64,000 nucleotides of DNA from Paulownia fortunei. Taxonomy: Eukaryota; Streptophyta; Magnoliopsida; Lamiales; Paulowniaceae. Both the position numbers and the translations under genes were made by a program. The DNA lies in the NCBI GenBank assembly GCA_019321725.1, contig CM033107.1, positions 19,955,445 through 20,019,444 of the forward strand, read 5' to 3'. Below, piece after piece: positions 9,990 to 21,862 of the stretch. The first letter of the stretch is position 1, and each line of letters begins with the position of its first letter. The notes below the pieces were generated by a model that worked only from the letters and a program-made list of their open reading frames with translations, made no database searches and was not told the DNA's origin.

Positions 9990-12922
9990 TGTGATACCCG
10001 AATCTCTCACTACTCACCTGGCCAAATATGATTCATGCATTATGTGCTAATTTTATATGCTACTTGTACTTATATTGACATTGCATATTTTATTTTTTTT
10101 ATACAACATTCTTGAATATTAAACTTAATTTTGAAGTTCTCGTACGGTATTAGTTATTGAATTTATTAACCTAAGTAGTTGATTTTGTATTGAGATAAAA
10201 AGAAATTTATGTATCAACATAGTAAATAATGCTAGGTTACACGTGATAACCTTAGGAGTACAAAATGTGTCACCGAAAAGTTTATAGAAAGTGAATTGGT
10301 TCAATCATGAATTTTAATATTATATGTATATTTAAATCATACACTTGGTACAACTAGAGATACATACTATAATTTAAATATTATATAACTAGGTTCATAG
10401 GTTTGTAATACTATCAGTGCACAAACTTATCAATCAGGTAAAAATCGATGATTTTTTGGATGAAGAACCTAATGAACGGACATAGGAATTACCTACGGGA
10501 ATGAATGGTGACTAAGATAGGTTGCAACCAAATAAAAATATGTGAGACACATAATATTCGGGCTGCAAGATAAGTGAGAAAATCAGATTATACCATTACA
10601 TGTCACCTCAAGTTTATACCACCTCATGCTTAGACTTATCAAGCTAGCACCTCAACCTATTATTCACTCTTAAACCCACAGCCACGACTTGAACCTTCTT
10701 CTGCACCATTTCAACTTCTAAATACATAGAAAAATCTCTCTAAATAGTTCCTAAGTGATTCCAACCGAAAAAGGAGGCAAAACAAGAAAAGAGAAGGAAA
10801 AATAAACAAGTTCAAATAGAAAACTGTGTAAGGTGAGCTTAACCTATGGGTTTGGCATGACTTTCATATTTATTTTGAGGTTTATTGGCTTATTAAGTTT
10901 TGAATATTATTTATAAATGTGTTAGTATGTTATTAGATAGGCATTGGTGCACAAAGAAAGGGTTTTTGGTTGCAAATACTTGATAGAAAACACTTGTACT
11001 AGAAATTGTCACCTTGTTGTATTTTTGTGTTTTAGGCTTCAAAAGTGTATGGTATGTTGAATAAAACCTGTAAGTATCATCATATACATATTTATATATG
11101 ATTTAAGAGTATTGGAATAAATTTTAATCGGTTAAAAATTGAAATAGGGCATGATATTGAAGAAACACTCAAAACTGCCAAAGTAAGAATATCCGTTCTG
11201 GTATGCTGTGAAGGGGATTGAATTAGGGGACCTAGACCCATATGTTTTGAAAAATTTGTGGCAAAGTTATATTTTTATACATGTTATCTAAGTGTGGTAA
11301 AAAGTTTAGAGTGAATAAATATTCCTAAGGATGTCAAAATGTCTATGAAACATAATGTGGCAAAATTAGAATGTGAAAATCTGTCCCATTTGATAACTTA
11401 GCATGTTTCAACCTAGACAGATTGCTATTGAGTATTAACAATTAGGTACATGATATTAGAGTGATAATACTTCAATTACATGATGTTTACATGTATCTAA
11501 GATGAGAAATTAAGGTATTTGAGGGACTATATTGGGTTCTAGTTTGTGAAAACTTGATTGTTACCTAAATAGTTTGGTGTTTAAGGTCTTAGTATGAGAT
11601 TTTGTACTTTTAAATTGCCAAATTGAGAATAGTCTTGATGTTGGTTAATATTACAAGCTATTTTACATCTATGATTGGAGATGAACACTAAACAAATCTA
11701 GATTAAGTCACCAACCAAGTGAAAGGCAAGTAAAGACCCATTTGCAACTACAATGCATGAACATAGTATGTCTTGAAACATTTATACCTAATGTGTTGAT
11801 GATATTTAAATTGACTGAATGACAAGTATAGTGTGTATTTTAAGAGTTTTATGATCCTTGAAACATGTTGAGAGTAAGATGACTTACATTTCATGTTGAA
11901 CATACCATTCATGAGCATTTATATATGCATACACGGCATATGAGTATAGTGGAGGTTCTTGTATGCACTTTACAATTTGAGACATGATTTTTCAAAAAGA
12001 AAATATTTTGGTTGGCCACTACTAGTTTACCGAGGCATGCGAGGCATGCTTATGTGATATTTTGGGGTACCGCGAGTGTTACTTCTCAAAGGATCATAGG
12101 GGTTGACCGGGGGTGTACCTCTGGTGGTCACGAGAGGGTGGACTACTTGACTGTGCACTTATTGACTCCGTCGGTGAGAAGACTTTTGGAAGATCACAGT
12201 GGAAGACAGGGGGTGGATCTCTGGTGTTCCCAAGAGATGGCCCCTGGACTGAGTCAATTTGTTTATGGCCATTTAATTTTTGATATTGTGCATAACTCTT
12301 TTCGGTACATAGTAGGTGGGCCAAGGGCCTAATAAAATGAAGTGATTTTGAATAAAAACTCTTTGATTTATGAGTACTCAAATTTGACACATTTATAGCA
12401 TTATATCCTAGAGATGAGTTGCATGGGATTTTATATCATACTCTTGCTATGCATGATTTTTACTTATTGAGCGTTAGCTCATGTAGTTCATGCGTTATAA
12501 GTGAACATAGTGAGACTTGAAACATTTGGTTTACTGGCTGGCAATAGAGCTCCTACAGGTTTTCAAAGATCAATGTACTTGGATGATGATTTGTTGGGCT
12601 ATTTTGTAGGTTGTGTTTTTGATTTTACAGTTATTGTATTATATTAGTGACTTTATCCTGTATATCACTTTAAAAAAAAAACTCATTTGTAATAGAGAGT
12701 TTGAGTTTGTGATGATTGTGATAGACCTGATTAATATTTTAATAACTACCTATGTATATACAGTGTTACGGGATGTTAAAGCACTTTACTCTTATCAATA
12801 TTTTATTGAACTAACTAGAAAAAAAAAAGTTATACACACGTATACGTGCACAAATCATGTTGCACATGTTGTTTATATATATATATATATTTATTTATAC
12901 ATATTGTTGGGAGGTTGTTACA
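9990..12922 (+). mobile_element. Solo LTR, 2.9 kb, Gypsy-like
   Basis: Starts TGTGATACCCGAATCTC and ends GGAGGTTGTTACA, flanked by the perfect 5-bp duplication acttt (9985-9989 and 12923-12927). It lacks protein domains, a primer site or a second LTR, so it is best read as a solo LTR left by recombination between the two LTRs of a full element. A second member of the same family is at 25767-28645; shared landmarks include the start, the caaacaaattag..aagccaccaaccaag area and gctgagcgttagctcat near the end. The long LTR and that last motif suggest a Ty3/Gypsy chromovirus, but this is inferred. Confidence 0.85.
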
Positions 12923-13063
12923 ACTTTAAAAGAATATTTATCTCAAAAGTATTTTAAATTTAATCTATATGCTTAATAAGGATTTTTTTAAACTCAAAAG
13001 AAATAAAATTATTATAAAAGAGGCCCATTTTTAACCTAAATAAGCTTTTGTATATTTTTGCTT

Positions 13064-13300
13064 AATTTTTGCCTCAATATAAGTGTAAAATTCAAAGGAT
13101 TGATATATATTTTGGATTGATGGGATCTGTTATATTTGTTTAGATATTGCCCATAACTTTAAAAGAATATTTATCTTAATATATTTTAAATTTAATCTAT
13201 ATGGTTAATAAGATTTTTTTTAAACTCAAAAGAAATAAAATTATAATAAAAGAGGCTCATTTTTAACCTAAATAAATTTTTTATATTTTTTTACTTACAT
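13064..13300. repeat. Empty copy of the tandemly duplicated target of the solo LTR
   Basis: This stretch repeats 9891-9989 joined to 12928-13063, that is, the sequence on both sides of the solo LTR. In this copy the site reads ccataactttaaaagaat without interruption (acttt at 13156-13160). The target region was therefore duplicated in tandem and only one unit received the LTR, or the duplication arose afterwards from an empty allele. Confidence 0.8.
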
Positions 13301-13990
13301 ATGTTTACAACTCATAAATCATCTTATATAGAATGGTTTATGTTACAACTTCAAAAGTCATTAGTGTAGATTAAAATTGTTACATTTAGTTGATGGTCTA
13401 ATTAGTTTAGATTATTTTCTTTTGAAAAGATTGTTAGAAAAATAAATTGTAATTCAATCAATTTATATTAATCAGTTATGAAAAATATTTCATAATTAAT
13501 TTGAAATTTTTTTTTCTTGTACAATCAATTTGTAAATATAAAATAAGTGAAAAATTATAGAAGTCCAATATATTTCTCACTTATTCAAATGTAGAATAGT
13601 GAAAATTCGAACTTGAATGTTCTCTTTCCGTAGTCTCTTTTTAAATGATAAAGTGTTAAAATTATTTTTCTTAGTCATTTTTTTCAACTTAACTGAATAA
13701 TTGATTTCTTAAAAGAGATAATAAATTAATTTATCATCATAAATTTATAACTAATCTGAAATAAATATACACTAAGATAAACTTATTTACTAAATGTTGA
13801 TTATTGATTATTGAAATAAAATTACTTATGTTGAATATAATTGTAAATGAAATCACTAAATCAATAACTCATATATAATTATTTCTATTAATGAATGAAA
13901 TACAACTTTATAAATTCAATTTTTTAAACAACCTATAATGACATATTCTAATTTTATTCACTCACACCATTCAAATATATAGAGATTTAA
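13301..13990. other. A+T-rich stretch, nothing recognised
   Basis: Very A+T-rich sequence without a coherent reading frame, terminal repeat or known motif. It lies between the duplicated solo-LTR target and the end of the pararetrovirus fragment. Confidence 0.5.
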
Positions 13991-14494
13991 TTAAATTTCA
14001 AAAGAGTAAGCAGACAATGAACTAACACTAACTTTGGGATCTATTAAATAATCTAGGTAGAAGTAGATTATTGCACCATTACTAGTGTTCATGTCTATTT
14101 CAAATGTTCCTAGAATTCTCTGTCCTAGGTCTGTATGTCTTTCGTCATAGAGAACTACTAAGGTTTTTATTCCTAGGTTGGGTTTGTGAAGGTCTTTTAC
14201 AACTATCATAACTGTTCCTAAGTGAACATATTGAATTCTTTTTTGAATAATTTGGGATTTTGAACTTTCTTCAATTAAGTTGAAGGATATTTGTTGTTCA
14301 TTTGTACAACTTTCTTTTCTTTCATAGATATGTCTGTAATTTTTTTCTTTACTCCACAGATTTAGTTTTCCATATAGAAGCTATCCTTTTATATTTTTAA
14401 GCCCTTCTGAGTTAAATAATTCAAATTGTTGTTCTATATCAACTACATCTTCTAGTCTTTCAACAACGTTTTTATTGTTCCAAAATTTCAAGGC
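13991..14494 (-). pseudogene. Endogenous pararetrovirus: movement-protein-like fragment (30K superfamily)
   Basis: Reading on the - strand, this frame runs from the edge of an insert at 14494 down to a stop near 13991. One internal stop is visible near 14396. The core (about 13990-14260) shows the pattern of caulimovirid movement proteins: a VHLGTVMIVVK beta-strand block, then a Leu/Val-rich strand followed by the YDERH acidic turn, then ILGTFEID and a hydrophobic Ile/Tyr-rich strand. This protein widens plasmodesmata for virus spread in living members of the family. Here the copy is broken by the stop, by the insert upstream and by truncation downstream, with no coat, protease or reverse transcriptase region following. 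It could also be an MP-like gene carried by another element, but the leader and promoter at 17100-18000 favour a pararetrovirus. Confidence 0.55.
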
Positions 14495-16609
14495 TTTGCC
14501 TCCTGTTGATTCTGATCTAATGATCTATTTTCCCTTATTCATTTACCAATATTTCCACTTGGCTGTGGTATTTGTCTCTAAAGTGTCTTTTCCTTTGTTG
14601 AGATTGAGTTGAGACTAGATATTTTATCTATGTCTTCCCTAGTTGCTCCGGTAAATAACCCAACACTCAACTAACTGGATCAAACCAGATAGAAAAATAA
14701 TAATGTATTTTTAATCAATGAAAAATATTTAACTTATCACTTAATCTCTAAAAAAGAAAGACCAACAATTCACTATTATAAAATAACAAGTTAAAAGAAA
14801 ATATGCATTTAAGAAAATCAACCAATCTCTATATAAAATCCACCATGCAAAACCAAGCATATAAGACAACTATGGTTAGGGACAGATTTAACTCCCCTGT
14901 CTTAGCAACCTGGTACAGGCTCAACCTCCCTGTAATGGATCACTAGTGCAGGCTTCACCCCCCTGCACTGGGTCATTGGTTAACCCTCCTACACTGGGTC
15001 ACTGACCAAACCCTCAAATTCGAACAAGTTTCAGTTGTCCATTGCCTCTTCCGGAATAGTCAATAATGTAAGTTTCAACAATGGATTTTAAAAATACCTC
15101 CACAATACCCACATTTACAAACTACCACGTTCACGAAATCATATTTCCATACATGCTCAATTTTCATATTCAAAATTCTCAACACTCAAATCATTTTCAC
15201 ATGTCCACAGTACAATACATATATAATATCTTGCTTGATCCAAATTGTAACAAAATTTATAATGCACAACAAAAGTACTACATATACGAGTTTATGTAAC
15301 CAGAAGAGTAAATGGCCACTTACCTCAACTTGAAATGTTTGGTATTCAAAATTTCCAAGTTACTTCTACACGAATAAGTTTCAATCCAAAATAGTAAGAT
15401 AGAAATGAATTAGTCTAATAATAGTTGCTCAATTATATTCAACTTAAATCTACTTCCACTTACATAGAATGTCTCCAACATACTAGTCAATATTATGAAT
15501 TAAACCTATAGCTACCCTCTCAAAATATAAATCCAATAGAAAACTTAGTAATTACTAGAGTAAAGGTAAACCTATAATATCACCTTCTCACTACTAACCT
15601 TTCCTTTACATTTTCTGGCTCTTTAATTTCTATTTTTCTTTTCATGTGCAACACATGATAAACTCTTGTGACTAGGGAAAGATATTTCTTCACTCGCTGA
15701 TCGTAATCATCTAAATCTCAATTATGTTTGGATTTATTCAATTTAAAACTAAATTTAACATGTTTAATTAAATCTATCATTCACCACTCTAATACTTCCA
15801 CCTAATTAAATAATTCAACCAATTCTTACATCAACTAACTAATTCCATAGAGAAGTAATAATTATACTTTTGATTATTTCAAAATTAAAATGGATGAATA
15901 TTATTATGCTTAAACCTCATCAACTAAGACCTCTATCACCGCATGCCAAATATACAATTCTCAATTAATTATTCATTCAATACCATGAAACTAAGACTAA
16001 TTAAAATGACAAAATTAACTCTAGTCAATCGAATGCCAACAAAATGAATTGTCCTACAAAATTTTTCTCTTGAATTAACTAACCTATATATTAACTCAAA
16101 AATCCCAAAAGATTATTACATTCTAGTGCTCAATTAATTAGTTTGATAATATCATCCAACTTAATTATCAGCGTATGACTAGATTAATTCTAATAACCTA
16201 ATATACCCTCAAGACCAAAACAAGTTGAGAAACTTACTCGTTCACTTTGGTGAAGGAGAGACTTTACTTTTGCCCTGTGCTCTTCAGTTGCCTTTTTTTT
16301 TTCTCTTTTTTTTTTTTATGATGTTGGCACCATTATTCCTTCTTCCCTTTTGTATATGGAACGTCTTCTTTAGCTAAAGGGTTTTGTTTTGCAAAAAAAC
16401 AAAGTTATGGTTATAATTATTATTTAATTCTAATGTATTAACGAATATTAATTTTGGTAACTTTGATCACTCTCCCAATTTAGGTAACTTTGGCACACTT
16501 TCTTAATTTATGCTACGTTTATTCATAATATTCCACTCATATAGTAACGGAAATGTGCACCAACAATATTTTTTTTATAAAGGTTAATTATATCTCTATA
16601 CATTTATTT

Positions 16610-16642
<33 letters not shown>

Positions 16643-16872
16643 GGATATCCTTCATCTTTGCATGTGCCATTATTTCCTTTTTTTTTAAGTGAGCAGATTT
16701 TCTTTTTGATAAAAAAATATATATATTGGGTTTAATATCTATCTTTCCCAAATTATATTAATCCCTTTAATTGACTCATTTGCATTATATAGGCCATATC
16801 TATTTCTTATTTTTATTAAAGTCCCATTTGATAAATTGAAATTTATACCAGATAATATGGTTGGGTGTTACA
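14495..16872 (-). mobile_element. 2.4-kb insert within the pararetrovirus, LTR-like
   Basis: On the - strand the insert starts TGTAACACCCAACC, a common start for plant Gypsy LTRs. The 5-base sequence gcctt (as read on -) occurs on both sides (16873-16877 and 14490-14494), and the viral frame is compatible across it. The far end does not show a clean CA, so the left boundary is uncertain and could instead lie near 14650. The interior has no coding domain. It contains a (TA)n(CA)n microsatellite at 16611-16642. A chance match of a 5-base repeat is possible. Confidence 0.4.
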
Positions 16873-17175
16873 AAGGCTGCTCTAAGGTTGTTTTGTAATT
16901 CTAGTTCTATCTGGTTTATAAAGTAGTTTAGTTATACTACACTAATATAATCTATATTAAACAACATATTAACAAGATTTTCAAAATCAATCATAAAGAG
17001 AATTAAAACAGATATATCTTTCTTATGGGTACAAGGGGTACTGGGCAATCTAACAGTTTATAATTTTATATCTAAAAGTTCAGATAGATAATATTTACCT
17101 CTATTTTTGCTTTTCCTTTTTCTCTTCTTCGATCTTGATAGGCCATTCTGATATCTTTCTTTGATTCACCCATAC
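16873..17175 (-). pseudogene. Endogenous pararetrovirus: start of the first open frame
   Basis: An ATG on the - strand at 17175-17173 begins a Lys/Arg-rich coding stretch (MGESKKDIRMAYQ...) about 250 nt downstream of the tRNA primer site, where caulimovirids such as petuviruses start their large frame. It is soon broken by stops, and the region then meets the 2.4-kb insert at 16872. No domain is recognised in this part. Confidence 0.35.
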
Positions 17176-17420
17176 TCTCACTGAAGCGGTCTTTCTTTAT
17201 CCAACGGCGACCTGAAACGGGCACCTTCTGGTCTTTTATCAAATCTCCTTCTCGGAATAGTTTCTCTCCTTCTTGGAAGACGAAAAAGTTTTGGTTTGGT
17301 GAGATTAACTTATCTGACTGAACTAAAGATATAAAATAGAAACTGTTATATGTTTTCCCCTATCCAAAGGGTTTGAAAGAAATAAGATTTCTCTCACTAT
17401 TCTAGGCACAGAACCTTTCA

Positions 17421-17433
17421 GGCTCTGATACCA
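17421..17433 (-). other. tRNA-iMet primer binding site of the pararetrovirus
   Basis: The - strand reads tggtatcagagcc, an exact 13-base match to the primer site complementary to plant initiator methionine tRNA, used by caulimovirids and by many Copia elements. It lies about 130 bases downstream of a TATA box on the same strand and upstream of the first frame. It is not a tRNA gene. Confidence 0.7.
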
Positions 17434-17559
17434 TTTGGTTTTTTTGGGGTGTTTGGAGACATTTGCAGGAGAGGAAGGTTGTTATTCAGTAGGCGAAAGC
17501 TTTGTTATAAAATTTGGTTCTCTTATTCGCTTGATTTCACTTGCTTAAAATTTACAATG

Positions 17560-18020
17560 ACTTACCTATTTATAGGTGAGGGTTTCGGCCATGAGTTTTT
17601 AACTCCAAACCCATCTAATAGGCCGACAACGACATAAACAAAAGTAAAGACGCATCGGTCAAAAGCAACTGATACTAGTACAAAAGTAAAGATGTGTCGG
17701 TCAAAAGCAACCGACACTAATACAATTATTGGTCCTATTTCTTGCTAAAGCTACCGACGCGTGGTAGGGACCACTCTTTATAGGACATCTTTACAAAATT
17801 AGATTCTTTACTTTATTAAAGTAAGGTTACTTTGTCATATGATGTCGGAAGAGCTGTTATTGCTGACGTCATAACTTTTGTCACTTCTACCAGTTGTTTT
17901 AGGATTTGCATAATAGATGAGGTCATCAAATCTTTCCAGAGTGCTGACGTTATTCTAATGTCATGTTATTGTCATGTTGATGATGTCATGCTATGTCATC
18001 TTATCCTCCTGGTAAATTAA
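17560..18020 (-). promoter_or_regulatory. Pararetrovirus-type promoter region: TATA box, TGACGTCA element, 42-bp tandem repeats
   Basis: On the - strand a TATA box (ctataaatag, 17566-17575) sits about 130 bases before the primer site, similar to the spacing known for badnaviruses. Upstream are two 42-bp tandem units (17638-17679 and 17680-17721) sharing acaaaagtaaaga and cggtcaaaagcaac. Next comes the perfect palindrome TGACGTCA (17864-17871) and a second TGACG (about 17944), the core of as-1-like elements bound by TGA bZIP factors in caulimovirus promoters. An LTR of a - strand Copia element would show a similar TATA/primer layout, so the viral origin rests on the linked movement-protein region. 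Confidence 0.5.
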
Positions 18021-18029
18021 ATTGATGGA

Positions 18030-18665
18030 TCAATTGGAGTGGGTATAATTCATTAATTAGGTCTAAATTCATTTCATGTGGACTTATAGAAAACCCATAA
18101 AATTGAATTAAGAATTAAATTCCAATATGTGATGGAGTTATAGTGTAAACACATAGAGTGAACATAAGTGTTCACACAAGAAGTTGGAGACAAGGAAGGA
18201 GAATAAATTTCATTCGGAATGGGATTAAAGAAACTTTAAAGAAGCTTATAGGGGACGATTTTTGGAGGACTTTTTACAGCAGATTTTTGTGTCCTCCTTT
18301 CTTAAAAAATCGGCCAACTAATCCCCCCAAGTTGAGAGAAAAATACTTTCTCTCAAACCTTAGTTTTTCTAATTCTTTTTTATCTCAAAAGTTGTCTCTT
18401 TTTTAATCCTTCAGTCTCCAACCTTAGTTTTCCTAATTCCTTCACGATTTGATTCTTGTTAATTGTTGAATTAAGAATCAAATCACACACATCAATCATA
18501 TACAAAAGTTGTATTTTGTTCCACATATCAAATTTAGGATATAATTGACGTGTTAAGTTCTATTAGTATAGAATTAATCAAGAGTGGACATTCAAAGTGT
18601 GGATAAACTTAGAGGAGTAATGTGTAAGACTCCAAGGTAAATCGTTTCATATGAAGGGTTTTTGA
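18030..18665 (+). repeat. Left half of an old Copia-type LTR, split by the Tat element
   Basis: Contains blocks in the same order as the Copia LTR at 19710-21848: the uORF-free leader with gagagaaa repeats, aagaatcaaatcacacac, then ttcaaagtgtgga and ggtaaatc-like downstream. It stops where the Tat LTR begins (18666), and the rest of the LTR resumes at 41680. It is strongly diverged. Confidence 0.5.
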
Positions 18666-19084
18666 TGTTGTATCATTCTAATGGATCGTACTACTGAATA
18701 AATGAACTACTACGTGGGACGTTGCTTGTGTCACAAACAAGCATTAGAGATGTCGAGGGTTTGCTCGACAAACACCCTCCGACACTCAAGTCAAATCCAG
18801 AACAGAGAAAATCCAAAGAACTTGAGAGCATATAAATGCTAAATGAATTATGTATCTTTTAACAATGAAGGTTGGGGGTATTTATAGTACTAATATCTGA
18901 GTCTTCGCGAGCTTATGCCTAATAGCTCTAATAATCATTGGTGGACTTAATTTATAATACAACCCATTTATCTCAATGATTTGTGGACTAAACTCAGCCT
19001 GTTGAGTATGCTTGGGCTTGGTCCACAACCCGGATAAGTCTTTTGGACTTAGCCTATTGGGCCTAAAAGGATTATGGCTCATCA
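18666..19084 (-). repeat. 3' LTR of the Tat-like element
   Basis: Similar along its length to 41265-41679. On the - strand it starts TGATGAGCCATAATCC and carries a TATA-like agtactataaatacc (about 18875-18890). The 5' LTR shows the same sequence. Confidence 0.8.
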
Positions 19085-19227
19085 TAATCCCATCACTCTT
19101 GAATTGCACTCGTGTAGGGAGGGCAAGTTGAGAGTAAAAAAAATCATCTGCGAAGAGAATTCTTCAATAACTTCTTCTTTTATGTAAGTAATTTTCATAT
19201 ATGAGGTGGAAAAGGAAAACATAGCAC

Positions 19228-19709
19228 TTGGGAGTTCGCTTTGGAATTTTCTCTCTCTATAAAGTTTACACATGGGCTCACAAGGTAAGCAGATCACTTC
19301 ATTTCACATCTTTCACTCCTTACTTTTTCTCTCTCTTTATTTCCTCTCTTTGTTGTTATAGACTTTCACTTAGGCATTTCATCGAGCACTTCCTCTACAC
19401 TATACACCATCGCACATTGGGGGTTGGGTGTGGAGGTGTTGGGGCACTTCTACTATTGTTGTCACCATGCGCCGCCTATAGAGAAGGCGGTGCACTGTTG
19501 TGCAGGTTGTGCAGAGGTCTGCTCAACCTGCACAGTTGCAGTAAATGCTGCCGCGAGCAGACAATAGCTCCATAGGTCGAGCATACTTGCGCTAGACCAA
19601 GGTTTTCCCACGATGAGCGAGCTGCCCGTTGTGGGGAATGCATCCCTTTGGGGGACGTCGTGGTTTCCCCACCATGGCGTCTACGAGTCAAGTCCACGTG
19701 GGTTCGACC
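19228..19709 (+). pseudogene. Antisense ORF region of the Tat element, 5' part
   Basis: Lies between the 3' LTR and the Copia insertion, and reads opposite to pol. A TATA-like ctctctataaagtttacac at about 19252-19270 is followed by a pyrimidine-rich leader and then a G+C-richer stretch (19400-19709) unlike the surrounding A+T-rich DNA. An inverted repeat gtgcaggttg/caacctgcac sits at 19500-19533. The rest of this gene resumes at 31206 on the far side of the Copia element, so the insertion separates promoter and leader from the coding part. No protein domain is visible in this part itself. Confidence 0.45.
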
Positions 19710-21848
19710 TGTTAGAGTAGTGCCCGAAGCGCCAATTAAATGTCATCTCTTATACTCTTGTATTTGTAAAAATAATATTTTTAAAATCATATTAATGAAA
19801 ATAAGCAAATTGCTTTATCTTAAATTATATTTTTGTAATTAGATAAATTCACAAGATCAAATTTAGTTATGGGGTATGGTCATGCATTTGATGGTGATCA
19901 TGAAATATACCTCTATGACTTTGGTATTAAATTAGTTCTGAGTCGAGGACTTTTTCAAGATAGGACATTGAATAACCCAATAGACTCGCGCATATAATGC
20001 ATGCTCGCATGAGAAGGATGTCTCGCTCTATGGACATTAGCGTGATGATGATAATACATATATGTAGGTGCTTGTTAGGGAACAAGTACACTGAACAGGC
20101 CCAATGAAAACTTTTAATTGAAAACTTATTTGTCGAAATAAAAATGTCCATGTTATGATAGTACACGATTAGTTTTTTGACTTGTGGCACCATGGTAGCC
20201 TTGTGCTTATCGTGTTTCATTTCGACGTATCTTCTAATTGCCTGACAATTATAAAGTGGATACGTTGGATGTTGCATTGATATATATGGAGTTTAATGAG
20301 TGGCCAACAAAGGATCCATCACATGTCTAGCAGAACAAGTGAATCTCCTATGTTTTCATAGTTTATAACTCAGAAGCCTTGGCCAAGACAGAATGAATAT
20401 TAGATGGGGTTTTCTAATGATTCGTCATGAGTTATTGAAACTGGAAATGAAACTATAGTTATTGAGCAATTAGGGTTTCGACTATTAATCCATGCCCTAA
20501 ACTCAATTGGTAGATTAGTTGACGGAAGGACCTTACGCGTATGATACTCATAATTGCTATTTTACCTAAGTCTAGGTAGCCATGATACACTTGCTAGGTA
20601 TTTTCTATGACTTGTGAGGTTCTTAAACTTAAGGAGTTAATTTCAAGAAGATTAATTAATTAAATTAATTAATTAAAATAATTATTATTATTCATAAGTT
20701 ACAAATATTGAAAACCCACTACTAGTTTAGTTGTGAATTTAAAGGGTCACACATAATTTGAAATGAAACATTTCTAACTTAGGAATTGATCCAAGGGGTT
20801 AGATCTAATTAATTAATGGAGATTAATTAATTAAGGCTTAAATTAATTCAATAAGTTGAATTAATTATTTAATTAAATAATTAGATTATTTAATTGGACC
20901 TAATAAGATTAGGAAGCCCAATTGGAGCGAAATAATTATTTGATTGGATCAAATTAATTATGTAGTCCATAAATTAATTTAATTATTAAATTAATTTATT
21001 AAATTAAATAATTAGATTATTTAATTGATCCTAATTTGATTAGGTGGGTTAGATGGAAATAATTAAATAAATTTGGGCTAAAATAAATTAATTGAATTAA
21101 TTATGAGATTCATTTTAAGTCCAAACCTAACTCAAAAAGGCTCATAGGATAGGCCCATGAATGTAATTGAAAAAGGATGAAAACTCAAGAGTTTGAAATT
21201 TTTGGGAAATATTAAATATTTTTGAAAGATATGAAAGGGATAAAGTTGGAAAAAATTTGTATAAACTAAAATATCTTCCAACCAATCAAGAGAAGACCAA
21301 AAATACCAAGAGTGGAACTTTTGAATTTTTTTAATATCCTATATAAATCTAAAGGGCAAAAAATTAGAGGCTAATTTTTGAGCCCTCTAATTTTCGGCCA
21401 TTTAGAGAGAAAGAGAAGAAAATTATTTTTCCACCAAAAATTCCATATTTTATTTTAAGTATTAATCATTTTATCACAAGTTGATAACAAGAATTAATAT
21501 TCTATGTACACACTTCATAAACTAGGTTAGAAAAAAAATCAGAATTGCTAGCGGTATTTTAATTTTTATTCTTGCTCAAAGTGTGGACCACTTTAAAGGG
21601 GAGGCGTAGATCCCTGTGAACTAAATTCAGAAAAAAGGCTAGCAATTGATTTCTTCAAATCCTACAATAATCGGAGTACATAGAAAGGTATAAATCAAAA
21701 CTTTAATTATTTTACTATAACCATTGGAAATTGTGAAATTGATAGAAATCGCATCGGATCCAGAGTATTGCTATAATTGTTATGGTATGATATTTTTAAA
21801 TTTTTAATTTTTTTGCTGCACATACCCCAAGATCACTCGAACCCAACA
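19710..21848 (+). repeat. 5' LTR of the Copia element, 2.14 kb
   Basis: Starts TGTTAGAGTAG and ends CGAACCCAACA. It contains an exceptionally A+T-rich ttaattaatta block at about 20640-21110. The 3' LTR lacks about 1 kb of this LTR (roughly 20235-21265). Confidence 0.85.
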
Positions 21849-21862
21849 GTAGTATCAGAGCC
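21849..21862 (+). other. tRNA-iMet primer binding site of the Copia element
   Basis: The sequence gtagtatcagagcc directly follows the CA end of the 5' LTR. It differs by one base from tggtatcagagcc, the usual site complementary to initiator methionine tRNA. Confidence 0.85.

Noticed and set aside
12012..12390. Overlapping frames of about 100 codons on both strands
   Set aside because: They lie inside the noncoding solo LTR (9990-12922). The matching region of the second solo LTR does not keep them.
16611..16642. (TA)n(CA)n tract as a possible control element
   Set aside because: Simple microsatellite within a mobile insert; nothing else supports a function.
19400..19709. G+C-richer block as a CpG island promoter of a host gene
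   Set aside because: It sits between the Tat LTR and the Copia insertion, in the position of the Tat antisense ORF, and no host gene follows.
21849..21862. tRNA-like words tggtatcagagcc / gtagtatcagagcc as possible tRNA genes
   Set aside because: They are primer binding sites complementary to tRNA 3' ends. No cloverleaf can be formed around them.
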